NCBI GenBank assembly: GCA_032681305.1
Contig: CP136340.1
Location: 1 to 64,000 of the forward strand
Source of the DNA: HIMB114 sp008638005
Lineage (GTDB): Bacteria > Pseudomonadota > Alphaproteobacteria > Pelagibacterales > Pelagibacteraceae
Length of the DNA stretch: 64,000 nt
Direction of reading: 5' to 3'
The translations under genes and the position numbers were made by a program. This document shows positions 26,348 through 35,499 of the stretch, piece by piece. A model generated the notes under the pieces. The model was not told the DNA's origin and searched no databases. It was given only the letters and a program-made list of their open reading frames with translations. Within the stretch, counting starts at the first letter, position 1. Every line of letters starts with the position of its first letter.

Positions 26348-26817
26348 TGTCAAGACGTAGAAGACAAGCTAAGAGACAAATTTTTGATGATCCAATTTAT
26401 GGATTAAAATCTGTTTCCAAGTTCATCAATGCTTTGATGATTGGTGGAAAAAAAACGACCGCTGAAAAAATTTTTTATAACTCATTTAGTTTAATTAAAG
26501 ATAAGTCAAAAGAAGATCCTGTTAAAATATTTAATGAAGCAATTAAAAATGTTAAGCCTAATTTAGAAGTAAAATCTAGAAGAGTAGGTGGTGCAACTTA
26601 CCAGGTTCCAGTAGAAGTTAAGGCTGATCGAGGTCAGGCTTTAGCGATAAGATGGTTATTAGATGCAGCTAAAAAAAGAGGTGATAAGACAATGCAAGAA
26701 AGATTAATGAAAGAATTTTTAGATGCTTCAACAAACAAGGGTTCAGCAATTAAAAAAAGAGAGGATACACATAAAATGGCAGAAGCGAATAAAGCGTTTG
26801 CACATTTTAGATGGTAG
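26347..26817 (+). CDS. rpsG: 30S ribosomal protein S7
   Basis: S7 nucleates assembly of the 30S head and contacts E-site tRNA. The 156 residues start with SRRRRQAKRQIF and include RVGGATYQVPVEV and the C-terminal HKMAEANKAFAHFRW. In E. coli S7 is the translational repressor of the str operon, so it is the first candidate to bind the leader upstream of rpsL. Confidence 0.98.
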   Translation: MSRRRRQAKRQIFDDPIYGLKSVSKFINALMIGGKKTTAEKIFYNSFSLIKDKSKEDPVKIFNEAIKNVKPNLEVKSRRVGGATYQVPVEVKADRGQALAIRWLLDAAKKRGDKTMQERLMKEFLDASTNKGSAIKKREDTHKMAEANKAFAHFRW

Positions 26818-26823
26818 TTTTTT

Positions 26824-28902
26824 ATGGCTTTAAAATATCCAAAAGATAAATACAGAAATATTGGTATCATGGCTCACATCGATGCTGGAAAAACGACAAC
26901 TACAGAAAGAGTTTTGTATTATACAGGTAAGTCACATAAAATTGGAGAGGTTCATGATGGAGCAGCTACTATGGATTGGATGGAGCAAGAACAAGAAAGA
27001 GGAATTACAATTACCTCTGCAGCAACAACTTGTTTTTGGAAAGATCATAGAATTAATATTATAGACACACCTGGTCACGTTGATTTTACCATTGAAGTTG
27101 AAAGATCTTTAAAAGTTTTAGATGGAGCTGTAGCAGTTTTTGATGGCGTTGCAGGTGTTGAGCCTCAGTCAGAAACAGTTTGGAGACAGGCCGATAAATA
27201 TAAAGTTCCAAGAATGTGTTTCGTTAACAAATTAGACAGAACCGGTGCAGATTTCTATCGATGTGTTGATATGATTAAAGATAGACTTGGCGCTACACCA
27301 CTTGTTTTACAATTACCTATTGGGGCAGAAGCTGATTTACAAGGTGTTGTAGATTTGGTGAAGATGAAAGGTTTAGTTTGGGAGGCTGAAGATTTAGGAG
27401 CAAAATTTAATGAAGTTGATATTCCTGCAGATCTTAAAGAAAAAGCTGATCAATACCGTAAAGAGTTAGTTGAAACTGCCGTTGAGCAAGATGAAAAATT
27501 AATGGAAGCTTACTTAGAAGGTAAGGAAATTAGCGAAGAAGATTTAAAAAAATGTATAAGAAAGGGAACATTAAATTTTAGTTTTGTTCCTGTTTTAACT
27601 GGCTCAGCATTTAAAAACAAAGGTGTCCAACCTTTGCTGGATGCTGTAGTTGATTACTTACCAAGTCCATTAGATTTGAAAGAAATCAAAGGAACAAAAC
27701 CTGGAACAGATGAAGAATTAGTCAGAAAATTTGATGACAACGAACCTTTTTCAGCTTTGGCATTTAAAGTTGCTAACGATCCGTTTGTTGGAACGATTAC
27801 ATTTATCAGAATTTACTCAGGTAGAATAGTATCGGGAACTGGCGTTCTTAACTCTTCTGTAGATAAAGAGGAAAGAGTTGGGAGAATGCTTCTTATGCAT
27901 GCTAACGACAGAGAAGATATTAAAGAAGCTGGTACAGGGGATATTGTAGCATTAGCTGGTTTAAAATACACAATTACAGGTCACACGCTTTGTTTAAAAA
28001 ATAATCCAGTTGTTCTAGAACCAATGGAATTTCCAGATCCGGTAATAGAAATTGCTGTTGAGCCAAAAACTAAAGGCGACCAAGAAAAAATGGGTGAAGC
28101 ATTACAAAGATTAGCCAAAGAAGACCCTTCTTTTAGAGTAACTTCCGACACAGAGTCTGGCCAGACTATCATTAAAGGAATGGGTGAACTTCATTTAGAT
28201 ATTATTGTAGATAGAATGAAAAGAGAGTTTAAAGTTGATGCAAACATTGGTGCTCCACAAGTTGCTTACAGAGAAACCATCGAAAAACCTGCGGAAGTTG
28301 ATTACACGCACAAAAAACAATCAGGAGGCTCAGGTCAATTTGCAAGAGTGAAAATTTCAGTAGAGCCTCAAGAACCTGGAAAAGGTAGAGAGGTTGAGAG
28401 TTTAATTAAAGGTGGTGCAATCCCGAAAGAATTCATTCCAGGAGTAGAAAAGGGGATATTAGGCGTAGCCGACTCTGGTATTTTAGCAGGATTTCCAGTT
28501 ATTGATTATAAGGTACAAATTCTAGATGGTTTACATCACGATGTAGACTCCAGTGTCTTAGCGTTTGAAATAGCATCAAGAGCTTGTTTTAAAGAAGCTT
28601 GTCAAAAAGCAGGTTTAAAACTTCTAGAACCTATAATGAAAGTAGAAGTGGTTACTCCTGAAGATTACATGGGAGATGTCATTGGTGATCTTAATAGTAG
28701 AAGAGGACAAGTTGGGTCAACCGATAAAAGAGGTAATGCAACTGTAATAAATGCAAATGTTCCACTAGCTAATATGTTTGGTTATGTAAATAACTTGAGA
28801 TCAATGTCTCAAGGAAGAGCGCAATACACAATGCAATTTTCACACTATGAAAAAGTACCTCAAAACGTTCAAGATGAAGTAACAAAGAAATTAGCGGGTT
28901 AA
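26824..28902 (+). CDS. fusA: Elongation factor G
   Basis: EF-G is the GTPase that drives translocation. The 692 residues show the P-loop MAHIDAGKTTTTER, the switch II DTPGHVDF, NKLDRTGAD, and domain IV with KKQSGGSGQFARVKI and the C-terminal GYVNNLRSMSQGRA. The length and motifs are those of canonical EF-G. rpsJ follows after 2 nt with no tuf copy in between, so the S10 leader space is also absent. Confidence 0.98.
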   Translation: MALKYPKDKYRNIGIMAHIDAGKTTTTERVLYYTGKSHKIGEVHDGAATMDWMEQEQERGITITSAATTCFWKDHRINIIDTPGHVDFTIEVERSLKVLDGAVAVFDGVAGVEPQSETVWRQADKYKVPRMCFVNKLDRTGADFYRCVDMIKDRLGATPLVLQLPIGAEADLQGVVDLVKMKGLVWEAEDLGAKFNEVDIPADLKEKADQYRKELVETAVEQDEKLMEAYLEGKEISEEDLKKCIRKGTLNFSFVPVLTGSAFKNKGVQPLLDAVVDYLPSPLDLKEIKGTKPGTDEELVRKFDDNEPFSALAFKVANDPFVGTITFIRIYSGRIVSGTGVLNSSVDKEERVGRMLLMHANDREDIKEAGTGDIVALAGLKYTITGHTLCLKNNPVVLEPMEFPDPVIEIAVEPKTKGDQEKMGEALQRLAKEDPSFRVTSDTESGQTIIKGMGELHLDIIVDRMKREFKVDANIGAPQVAYRETIEKPAEVDYTHKKQSGGSGQFARVKISVEPQEPGKGREVESLIKGGAIPKEFIPGVEKGILGVADSGILAGFPVIDYKVQILDGLHHDVDSSVLAFEIASRACFKEACQKAGLKLLEPIMKVEVVTPEDYMGDVIGDLNSRRGQVGSTDKRGNATVINANVPLANMFGYVNNLRSMSQGRAQYTMQFSHYEKVPQNVQDEVTKKLAG

Positions 28903-28904
28903 TA

Positions 28905-29213
28905 ATGGATCAACAACATATCAGAATTAGATTGCAAGCTTACGATCATAAGATTTTAGATCAATCAACTGAAGAGATTGTGAATACTGCAAAAAGAACT
29001 GGTGCACAAATTAAAGGACCAATTCCACTGCCAACTAAAAAAGAGATTTATACAGTTTTAAGATCCCCTCATATTGACAAAAAAAGTAGAGAACAATTTG
29101 AGACAAGAACACATAAAAGATTAATTGATATTATGGAACCAACGCCAGCGACAATCGAAGCTTTAATGAAATTAGATTTAGCTGCAGGAGTAGATGTGGA
29201 GATTAAAATATAA
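28905..29213 (+). CDS. rpsJ: 30S ribosomal protein S10
   Basis: The 102-residue S10 works in the 30S head and, as NusE, in transcription antitermination. QHIRIRLQAYDHKILDQ at the N-terminus and SPHIDKKSREQFETRTHKR are diagnostic. It is the first gene of the S10 operon, here joined tightly to fusA. Confidence 0.98.
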   Translation: MDQQHIRIRLQAYDHKILDQSTEEIVNTAKRTGAQIKGPIPLPTKKEIYTVLRSPHIDKKSREQFETRTHKRLIDIMEPTPATIEALMKLDLAAGVDVEIKI

Positions 29214-29215
29214 TT

Positions 29216-29968
29216 ATGACTATTGGTTTAATTGGAAAAAAACTGGGGATGACACAAAGGTTCTTTGAAAATGGGGAGTCTTTACCAGTCACTGTTTTAA
29301 AAATTGAAAAAGCAAAAGTTGTGGACGTAGTTGAAAAAGAAAAAAGAGGTTATTCAGCAGTCCTAGTGGGTTATGGTCATGTAAAAAATTCAAAATTAAC
29401 TAAGCAAATGAAAGGTTATTTTGCAAAAAAATCTCAAGAGCCAAAAAAAATTCTTAAAGAATTTAGAACTGAAAATTCAGAGGAATTAAAACCAGGTACA
29501 GAAATTAACTTAGGCGTTTTAAAAGATAAAAAATATGTTGATGTTAGAGCTAAAACTATAGGTAAAGGTTTTGCTGGATCAATGAAGAGGCATAATTTTG
29601 GCGGTATGAGAGCTTCTCACGGTGTATCTATTTCACACAGAGCACATGGTTCTACAGGGCAGTGTCAGGATCCTGGAAAAGTATTTAAAGGAAAAAAAAT
29701 GGCCGGTCACATGGGTGCAAAATATAGAACAACTCTTGGGCTTGAAGTGGTTGAGGCTGATTTAGAAAATGGTTTATTATATTTAAAAGGGGCAGTTCCT
29801 GGAAGCAAGAACACTTATGTTGAAATCCAAGAGGCTATTAAGAAAAAGAATAAATTAACAATTAATGAGCGCGTAGATTTATACAAAGCATCTTTAGCGG
29901 AAATGCAATCTACAAAAAAAGATAAAAAGAAAAAGGATGCTAAAGAAGAGAAGGCAGCGACCAAGTAA
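29216..29968 (+). CDS. rplC: 50S ribosomal protein L3
   Basis: L3 is an early-assembly protein whose loop reaches towards the peptidyl-transferase centre. It shows IGKKLGMTQRF, the GKGFAGSMKRHNFGGMRASHG region and GHMGAKYRTT. At 250 residues it is longer than the usual 205-215. The excess is a Lys/Glu-rich C-terminal tail of about 30 residues. Confidence 0.97.
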   Translation: MTIGLIGKKLGMTQRFFENGESLPVTVLKIEKAKVVDVVEKEKRGYSAVLVGYGHVKNSKLTKQMKGYFAKKSQEPKKILKEFRTENSEELKPGTEINLGVLKDKKYVDVRAKTIGKGFAGSMKRHNFGGMRASHGVSISHRAHGSTGQCQDPGKVFKGKKMAGHMGAKYRTTLGLEVVEADLENGLLYLKGAVPGSKNTYVEIQEAIKKKNKLTINERVDLYKASLAEMQSTKKDKKKKDAKEEKAATK

Positions 29969-30597
29969 TGAAAATTGATGAAATAACAATTGACGGTAAA
30001 AACGTAGGCTCAGTTGAGGCTTCAGACAAGATTTTTAATGTAAAGCCAAGACAAGATATTATTCAACAAGTAATTGATTGGCAGCAAAACAGAATGTTTA
30101 AAAAATCGGGTCATACAAAGAGCAGAGGTGAAGTCAAAGGATCTAGAAAAAAAATAGTTCAACAAAAAGGTTCAGGTGGTGCAAGGCACGGTAATATTAC
30201 AGCGCCGATATTTGTTGGCGGAGGTATAGCTCATGGACCAAGGCATAGAGGACAATACGCTGTAAAAAAATTAAATAAAAAAGTGAGAAAATTAGGATTG
30301 GTTCATGCTTTATCAACTAAGGCTAGTTTAAAGCAAATTGCAGTATTTACTGAACCAAAAACATCAGGGTTAAAAACAAAAAATTTTAAAGATTTTTTAA
30401 AAAATATTAAATCTAAAAGCGCACTCTTTATTCATCATAAAGATGCTCCTAAGGAATTTGTAAGAAGCATTAAAAATATTCCTAATTCAAAAAAAATTGA
30501 GGATGTGGGAACAAATGTTTACGATTTAATTAAATATGAAAAAGTATTTTTTACTAAAGAGTCATTTAAAGCGATTGAAGATAGGTTAAATAAATAA
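29968..30597 (+). CDS. rplD: 50S ribosomal protein L4
   Basis: L4 lines the exit tunnel with its extended loop. The 209 residues include the loop HTKSRGEVKGSRKK, GSGGARHGN and GPRHRGQYAVKKLNKK. It overlaps rplC and rplW by 1 nt each. In E. coli L4 represses the S10 operon through a leader that has no room here. Confidence 0.96.
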   Translation: MKIDEITIDGKNVGSVEASDKIFNVKPRQDIIQQVIDWQQNRMFKKSGHTKSRGEVKGSRKKIVQQKGSGGARHGNITAPIFVGGGIAHGPRHRGQYAVKKLNKKVRKLGLVHALSTKASLKQIAVFTEPKTSGLKTKNFKDFLKNIKSKSALFIHHKDAPKEFVRSIKNIPNSKKIEDVGTNVYDLIKYEKVFFTKESFKAIEDRLNK

Positions 30598-30893
30598 TGA
30601 AAAACGATAATTCAGCATTTGATATTATTTTATCTCCCGTTGTTACAGAGAAATCTACTAACTTAAACGCTCTTAATAAATTGACTTTTAAGGTAGCAAA
30701 AGACGCAAACAAAAACACCATTAAGAAAAGTATTGAGAAATTATACAAAGTTGAAGTGATCAAAATTAATACAATCCTGTCAAAGCCAAAAACTAAAATT
30801 GTGAGAGGCAAAATTGGTACAAAAACAGGATACAAAAAAGCTATTGTGACTTTAAAAGAAGGTCAAACAATAGATGTGACTGCAGGAGTTTAA
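30597..30893 (+). CDS. rplW: 50S ribosomal protein L23
   Basis: L23 sits at the tunnel exit and is the docking site for trigger factor (also in this window) and SRP. The 98 residues include ILSPVVTEKSTNL and a TKIVRGKIGTKTGYKKAIVTL segment typical of the family. Confidence 0.97.
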   Translation: MKNDNSAFDIILSPVVTEKSTNLNALNKLTFKVAKDANKNTIKKSIEKLYKVEVIKINTILSKPKTKIVRGKIGTKTGYKKAIVTLKEGQTIDVTAGV

Positions 30894-30898
30894 TTTAA

Positions 30899-31729
30899 AT
30901 GGCATTAAAAAGTTTTAAACCTTATACAAAATCAACTAGATCAACCATCTTGGTTGATAAAAGTGATTTATGGAAGGGAAAGCCAGAGAAAAGTTTAACA
31001 AAGTTCAAACAAAGAGCCGTTGGAAGAAATAACCAAGGAAGAATTACAACAAGACATAAAATGATGGGTCATAAGAAGAAATATAGACTCATTGATTTTA
31101 AAAGATCAAAAAACGACATGTCAGCTGAAATAAAAAGATTTGAATATGATCCGTACAGAAGCGCTAACATTATGCTTGTGCAATATGAGGACAAAACATT
31201 GAGTTATGTACTCGGTGTCGAAGGTCTAAAAACTGGAGATAAAATTATATCATCAGATAAGACAGAAGTTCAAAAGGGCAATGCTCTTTTGCTTAAAAAT
31301 ATTCCAGCAGGTACTTCAGTGCATAATATCGAATTAACACCTGGAAAAGGTGGTATTTTAGTAAGATCTGCAGGATCATCAGCAACTATCATGGGTCAGG
31401 ATGATGATTATACTTTAGTTAAATTAGGATCTGGTGAGACAAGAAAAATTCTTTCAAAATGCAAGGCAACAATTGGTCAAGTATCAAACGTTGATAGCAA
31501 AAATAAAAAAATTGGTAAAGCAGGAAGAAACAGATGGTTAGGAAAAAGACCAACTGTTAGAGGTGTTGTAATGAACCCCGTTGATCACCCACATGGTGGT
31601 GGAGAAGGTAAAACATCTGGTGGTAGAAATCCTGTAACACCATGGGGTCAGGGAACTCGTGGTTTGAAAACAAGAAATAATAAAAAAACAGATCAATTTA
31701 TTATTTCTAGAAAGAAAAAGAGAAAATAG
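30899..31729 (+). CDS. rplB: 50S ribosomal protein L2
   Basis: L2 is needed for subunit joining and peptidyl transfer. The 276 residues contain the highly conserved C-terminal VMNPVDHPHGGGEGKTSGGRNPVTPWG region with its essential histidine. The N-terminal KSFKPYTKSTRST is also typical. Confidence 0.98.
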   Translation: MALKSFKPYTKSTRSTILVDKSDLWKGKPEKSLTKFKQRAVGRNNQGRITTRHKMMGHKKKYRLIDFKRSKNDMSAEIKRFEYDPYRSANIMLVQYEDKTLSYVLGVEGLKTGDKIISSDKTEVQKGNALLLKNIPAGTSVHNIELTPGKGGILVRSAGSSATIMGQDDDYTLVKLGSGETRKILSKCKATIGQVSNVDSKNKKIGKAGRNRWLGKRPTVRGVVMNPVDHPHGGGEGKTSGGRNPVTPWGQGTRGLKTRNNKKTDQFIISRKKKRK

Positions 31730-31732
31730 GTT

Positions 31733-32032
31733 ATGGCAAGATCAGTTTGGAAAGGACCATTTGTTCACCCAAGTTTATTGAAAAAAGTTGAAAGAGGTGG
31801 CGATGCATTAAAAAGACCAATTAAAACTTGGTCTAGAAGCTCAACCATTGTTCCTGAGTTTGTAGGTTTAAAATTTGAAATTCATAATGGTAAAAAATTT
31901 ATTCCTATAACAATATCTGATGAGATGGTCGGACACAAACTTGGAGAGTTTGCGCCCACAAGAACATTTCTTGGTCATACTCCTGCAGATAAAAAAGCTG
32001 GAGCAGCAGCTCCCAAAAAGGATGCTAAATAA
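31733..32032 (+). CDS. rpsS: 30S ribosomal protein S19
   Basis: S19 lies in the 30S head near S13 and contacts A-site tRNA. The 99 residues start with ARSVWKGPFVHPSLL and include WSRSSTIVPEF and GHKLGEFAPTR. It overlaps rplV by 1 nt. Confidence 0.98.
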   Translation: MARSVWKGPFVHPSLLKKVERGGDALKRPIKTWSRSSTIVPEFVGLKFEIHNGKKFIPITISDEMVGHKLGEFAPTRTFLGHTPADKKAGAAAPKKDAK

Positions 32033-32424
32033 TGGTTAAAAAGAAAACTGAAAAAAAACAAGATTTATCAACTGTGAAAGCAGTTTACAAAAACTTAAGG
32101 TCTAGTCCTCGAAAAATTAATGACATTTTACGTTCTATTAGAGGAAAAAAAGCAGATAAAGCTTTAAAAGATTTGCAATTTTCTGAGAAAAGAGTTTCTA
32201 AAGAAATCTCAAAAACGATCAAGTCGGCAGTTGCTAATGCTGAGAACAATAATCAATTGGATATAGATAACCTTTTTATTAAAGAAGCTTATGTTGGAAA
32301 AGGTATGGTGATGAAGAGATATAGACCAAGAGCAAGGGGTAGAGCCGGTCAAATTAAAAAGCCTTTTTCAAATTTAACTATTATTGTAAGTGAAAAAAAT
32401 TCTAACGAAGGTAAGAGGGCTTAA
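32032..32424 (+). CDS. rplV: 50S ribosomal protein L22
   Basis: L22 extends a beta-hairpin into the exit tunnel. The 130 residues include NLRSSPRKINDILRSIRGK and the hairpin tip region YRPRARGRAGQIKKP. A lysine-rich N-terminal extension of about 15 residues precedes the core. Confidence 0.97.
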   Translation: MVKKKTEKKQDLSTVKAVYKNLRSSPRKINDILRSIRGKKADKALKDLQFSEKRVSKEISKTIKSAVANAENNNQLDIDNLFIKEAYVGKGMVMKRYRPRARGRAGQIKKPFSNLTIIVSEKNSNEGKRA

Positions 32425-32426
32425 AA

Positions 32427-33104
32427 ATGGGTCAAAAGGTAAATCCAGTCGGTATTAGATTAAAAATTAATAGAACTTGGGATTCTGTTTGGTTTGCTAA
32501 AAAGCAAAATTATGGAACTTATTTAATCGAAGATTTCAAAATTAGAAAATATATTAATAGCACAATCAAAAACTCCGGTGTTTCTAAAATTATGATTGAG
32601 AGACCTTCAAAAAAATGTGTTGTCACTATTTTTACATCAAGACCTGGATTTGTAATTGGAAAAAAAGGTTCTGATATTGAAAAAATCAAAACGAATATCT
32701 CAAAAATTACAAAAGATGAAGTAAGTGTAAATATAAAAGAAATCAGAAAACCTGAGTTAGACTCATACTTGGTAGCCGAAAATATTTCTCAACAATTAGA
32801 AAAAAGAGTTGCTTACAGAAAAGCAATGAAAAGAGCTATGTCTTCAGCGTTAAGATTGGGCGCAAAAGGTATCAAGGTTACTGTAAGTGGAAGATTAGGC
32901 GGTAATGAGATCGCTAGAACAGAATGGTTAAGAGAAGGAAGTATTCCTCTGCATACATTGAGAGCCGACGTTGATTATGCAGAATCTGAGGCATCTACTA
33001 CTTACGGAATTATTGGAGTTAAAGTGTGGATTTACAAAGGTGTTGTATTCCAAAAAGATTTACAGAAAAAAATTGAAGCTGAGAAAAAAGAGGAAGCAAA
33101 CTAA
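32427..33104 (+). CDS. rpsC: 30S ribosomal protein S3
   Basis: S3 forms part of the mRNA entry channel. The 225 residues start with GQKVNPVGIRL, carry the KH-domain motif RPGFVIGKKGSDIEKI, and end with the GIIGVKVWIYKG block. It overlaps rplP by 1 nt. Confidence 0.98.
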   Translation: MGQKVNPVGIRLKINRTWDSVWFAKKQNYGTYLIEDFKIRKYINSTIKNSGVSKIMIERPSKKCVVTIFTSRPGFVIGKKGSDIEKIKTNISKITKDEVSVNIKEIRKPELDSYLVAENISQQLEKRVAYRKAMKRAMSSALRLGAKGIKVTVSGRLGGNEIARTEWLREGSIPLHTLRADVDYAESEASTTYGIIGVKVWIYKGVVFQKDLQKKIEAEKKEEAN

Positions 33105-33520
33105 TGTTACAACCATCAAGAAGCAAATTTAGAAAAGCTCACAAAGGTAGAATTAAGGGAAAAGCTACTAGAGGTGCTGATTTAAACTTTGGGTCTCACG
33201 GGTTACAAGCTCTTGAACCTGAAAGAATTACTTCTAGACAAATTGAAGCTGCAAGAGTTGCATTAACAAGACACATGCAACGTAAAGGCAGAGTATGGTT
33301 AAGGATATTTCCAAATATTCCAGTATCCAAAAAGCCGATTGAGGTCAGAATGGGTAAAGGTAAAGGTTCTCCTGAGTTTTGGGTTTACAGAGTAAAACCT
33401 GGCAGAGTGATATTTGAAATAGATGGAGTGAGCGATGCTGTAGCAAAAGAATCTTTCGACAGAGCAGCGTCTAAACTTCCTATTAAAACTAAAATTATAA
33501 CTAGAAACTTAAATTTATAA
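33104..33520 (+). CDS. rplP: 50S ribosomal protein L16
   Basis: L16 contacts A-site tRNA and organises the A-site pocket. The 138 residues include MLQPSRSKFRKAHKGR, AARVALTRHMQRKGRVW and RMGKGKGSPEFWVYRVKPG, all diagnostic. Confidence 0.98.
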   Translation: MLQPSRSKFRKAHKGRIKGKATRGADLNFGSHGLQALEPERITSRQIEAARVALTRHMQRKGRVWLRIFPNIPVSKKPIEVRMGKGKGSPEFWVYRVKPGRVIFEIDGVSDAVAKESFDRAASKLPIKTKIITRNLNL

Positions 33521-33522
33521 AA

Positions 33523-33717
33523 ATGAAAACATCGGAAATAAAAAAATTAACTGTCGCTCAATTACAAAAAGAGTTAACAAATTTTAAAAAAGAAAAATTC
33601 AATTTGAGATTTCAAAAAGTTAATTCACAAGTTCAAAACCCATCAAGGATTAGGACTGTAAGAAGATCGATAGCTAAAATTTTAACATTTTTAAATCAAA
33701 AGAAGAAAGATAATTAA
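33523..33717 (+). CDS. rpmC: 50S ribosomal protein L29
   Basis: L29 lies beside L23 at the tunnel exit. This small helical-hairpin protein of 64 residues has KFNLRFQKVNSQVQNPSRIRTVRRSIAK. It overlaps rpsQ by 1 nt. Confidence 0.95.
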   Translation: MKTSEIKKLTVAQLQKELTNFKKEKFNLRFQKVNSQVQNPSRIRTVRRSIAKILTFLNQKKKDN

Positions 33718-33947
33718 TGCCTAAAAGAGTTTTGACAGGAAAAATAGTGAGTGCAAAAAATTTAAAAACACTTGTGGTCCAAGTAGAAAGAAAGTTCAGA
33801 CACCCGGTGTTAAAAAAAGTTTTAAAAAGATCAAAAAAATATCATGCACACTATGATAACGGTGATTTTAAAGTTGGAGAACAAATTAAAATTATAGAGT
33901 CAAAGCCAATATCGAAACTAAAAAAATGGAGAGTTTTGGAGCAATAA
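33717..33947 (+). CDS. rpsQ: 30S ribosomal protein S17
   Basis: S17 is an early-binding OB-fold protein of the 30S body. The 76 residues include MPKRVLTGKIVS, VQVERKFRHPVLKK and the C-terminal SKLKKWRVLE. Confidence 0.96.
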   Translation: MPKRVLTGKIVSAKNLKTLVVQVERKFRHPVLKKVLKRSKKYHAHYDNGDFKVGEQIKIIESKPISKLKKWRVLEQ

Positions 33948-33948
33948 T

Positions 33949-34317
33949 ATGATTCAGGTTCAAACAGAAATGGAAGTTGCAGATAATACAGGGGCAAAAA
34001 GAATAGAATGTATCAAGGTTCTAGGAGGCTCAAAAAGAAGATATGCAAGCATTGGAGACATTGTGGTTGTAAGTATTAAAGATGCAATGCCTAAGGGTAA
34101 AGTTAAAAAAGGTGACGTTCATAAAGCTGTTATTGTCAGAACTAAAAAACAAATTCAAAGAAATGATGGTTCAGCAATAAAATTTGATAAAAATGCTGCC
34201 GTATTAATTACAGCTAACGGTGAGCCCATTGGTACAAGGATTTTTGGTCCAGTAACAAGAGAATTAAGAGATAAAAAACATATGAAAATAATTTCATTAG
34301 CACCAGAGGTTTTGTAA
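33949..34317 (+). CDS. rplN: 50S ribosomal protein L14
   Basis: L14 forms an intersubunit bridge with 16S rRNA. The 122 residues start with MIQVQTEMEVADNTGAKR and include KKGDVHKAVIVRTKK and FGPVTRELRDK. It overlaps rplX by 1 nt. Confidence 0.98.
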   Translation: MIQVQTEMEVADNTGAKRIECIKVLGGSKRRYASIGDIVVVSIKDAMPKGKVKKGDVHKAVIVRTKKQIQRNDGSAIKFDKNAAVLITANGEPIGTRIFGPVTRELRDKKHMKIISLAPEVL

Positions 34318-34622
34318 TGAAAACGAGTTTAAAAAAAGGTCAAACTGTAACTTTAATTACAGGAGCTGATAAAGGAAAATCTGGCGAGATAATTAAAATG
34401 TTTCCAAGAGATTATAAGGCCTTGGTTAAAGGTATTAATGTTAAAAAAAAGCATCAAAAGCCGACCAAGGAAAAAAAAGGTGGGATAATCTCTATAGAAA
34501 AACCTGTCCACTTATCAAATTTAAAATTAGTAGATGAAAAAAAAACAAAATCAGAAAAAAAACCTGTAGAAAAAAAAGAAGTTAAAGAAAAAAAAACAGT
34601 AAAGAAAAAGGAAGCTAAATAA
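34317..34622 (+). CDS. rplX: 50S ribosomal protein L24
   Basis: L24 initiates 50S assembly. The KOW motif is visible in VTLITGADKGKSGEIIKMFP and is followed by GINVKKKHQKP. The 101 residues end in a tail of about 30 residues that is almost entirely Lys/Glu. Confidence 0.97.
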   Translation: MKTSLKKGQTVTLITGADKGKSGEIIKMFPRDYKALVKGINVKKKHQKPTKEKKGGIISIEKPVHLSNLKLVDEKKTKSEKKPVEKKEVKEKKTVKKKEAK

Positions 34623-34624
34623 TT

Positions 34625-35179
34625 ATGGAACCAAGATTAAAATCAATTTACAAATCTGAAATCGTTCCTCAACTAAGAGATAGTCTGGGTGTTAAAAATA
34701 TTATGCAGGTTCCAAAGTTAGAAAAAATTGTAATCAATATGGGACTTGGATTAGATGCTAATGATAATAAAATTTTAAAAACTATACAGCAAGATCTAGC
34801 CAATATAGCTGGTCAACAACCTGTTATAACCAAATCTAAAAAAGCAATATCAAATTTTAAAACACGGGCTAAAATTCCTTTAGGTCTTAAGGTAACTTTA
34901 AGAAAAAATAATATGTACTTTTTTTTAGATAGATTGATCAATATGGCTTTACCAAGAGTTAAAGACTTCAGAGGACTAAACCCTAATAGTTTTGATGAAA
35001 ATGCAAATTATAGTTTTGGTATTAAAGAGCATGTTATTTTTCCAGAGGTTAACTTTGATAAAGTAGATAAAGTTCGAGGTATGGATATTACAGTAGTAAC
35101 ATCTACTAGTGATAAAAAAGAAGCAAAAGCTTTATTAGATAAATTTAACTTTCCGTTTATCAAGAAAGGAGCAAATTAA
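34625..35179 (+). CDS. rplE: 50S ribosomal protein L5
   Basis: L5 binds 5S rRNA and bridges to the 30S head. The 184 residues include VPKLEKIVINMGLG, QQPVITKSKKAISNFK and NYSFGIKEHVIFPEV, diagnostic blocks. Confidence 0.98.
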   Translation: MEPRLKSIYKSEIVPQLRDSLGVKNIMQVPKLEKIVINMGLGLDANDNKILKTIQQDLANIAGQQPVITKSKKAISNFKTRAKIPLGLKVTLRKNNMYFFLDRLINMALPRVKDFRGLNPNSFDENANYSFGIKEHVIFPEVNFDKVDKVRGMDITVVTSTSDKKEAKALLDKFNFPFIKKGAN

Positions 35180-35183
35180 TAGA

Positions 35184-35489
35184 ATGGCAAAAGTATCTTC
35201 AGTTGAAAAAAATAAAAAAAGGATAAAATTAGCAAAAAAATTTGAAGCTAAGAGAAAAAAATTAAAAGAAATTGTTATGAATAAAAAAATTAATTTAAAT
35301 GAAAGATTTGCTGCTGCACAGAAATTAGCAAAATTACCAAAAAATTCAGCAAAAATTAGAATTAGAAACAGGTGCGAAATAACAGGTAGACCGCATGGTT
35401 ATTACCGTAAACTAAAAATGTCTAGAATTGCTCTAAGAGAATTAGCTTCTATGGGTAAAATTCCCGGCATGACAAAATCAAGTTGGTAG
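35184..35489 (+). CDS. rpsN: 30S ribosomal protein S14, zinc-independent type
   Basis: S14 is in the 30S head. The 101-residue long form lacks the four-cysteine zinc site of the short form. It ends with the conserved RNRCEITGRPHGYYRKLKMSR and GKIPGMTKSSW blocks. The long form is normal for proteobacteria and needs no zinc. Confidence 0.98.
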   Translation: MAKVSSVEKNKKRIKLAKKFEAKRKKLKEIVMNKKINLNERFAAAQKLAKLPKNSAKIRIRNRCEITGRPHGYYRKLKMSRIALRELASMGKIPGMTKSSW

Positions 35490-35499
35490 GAGATAGATT

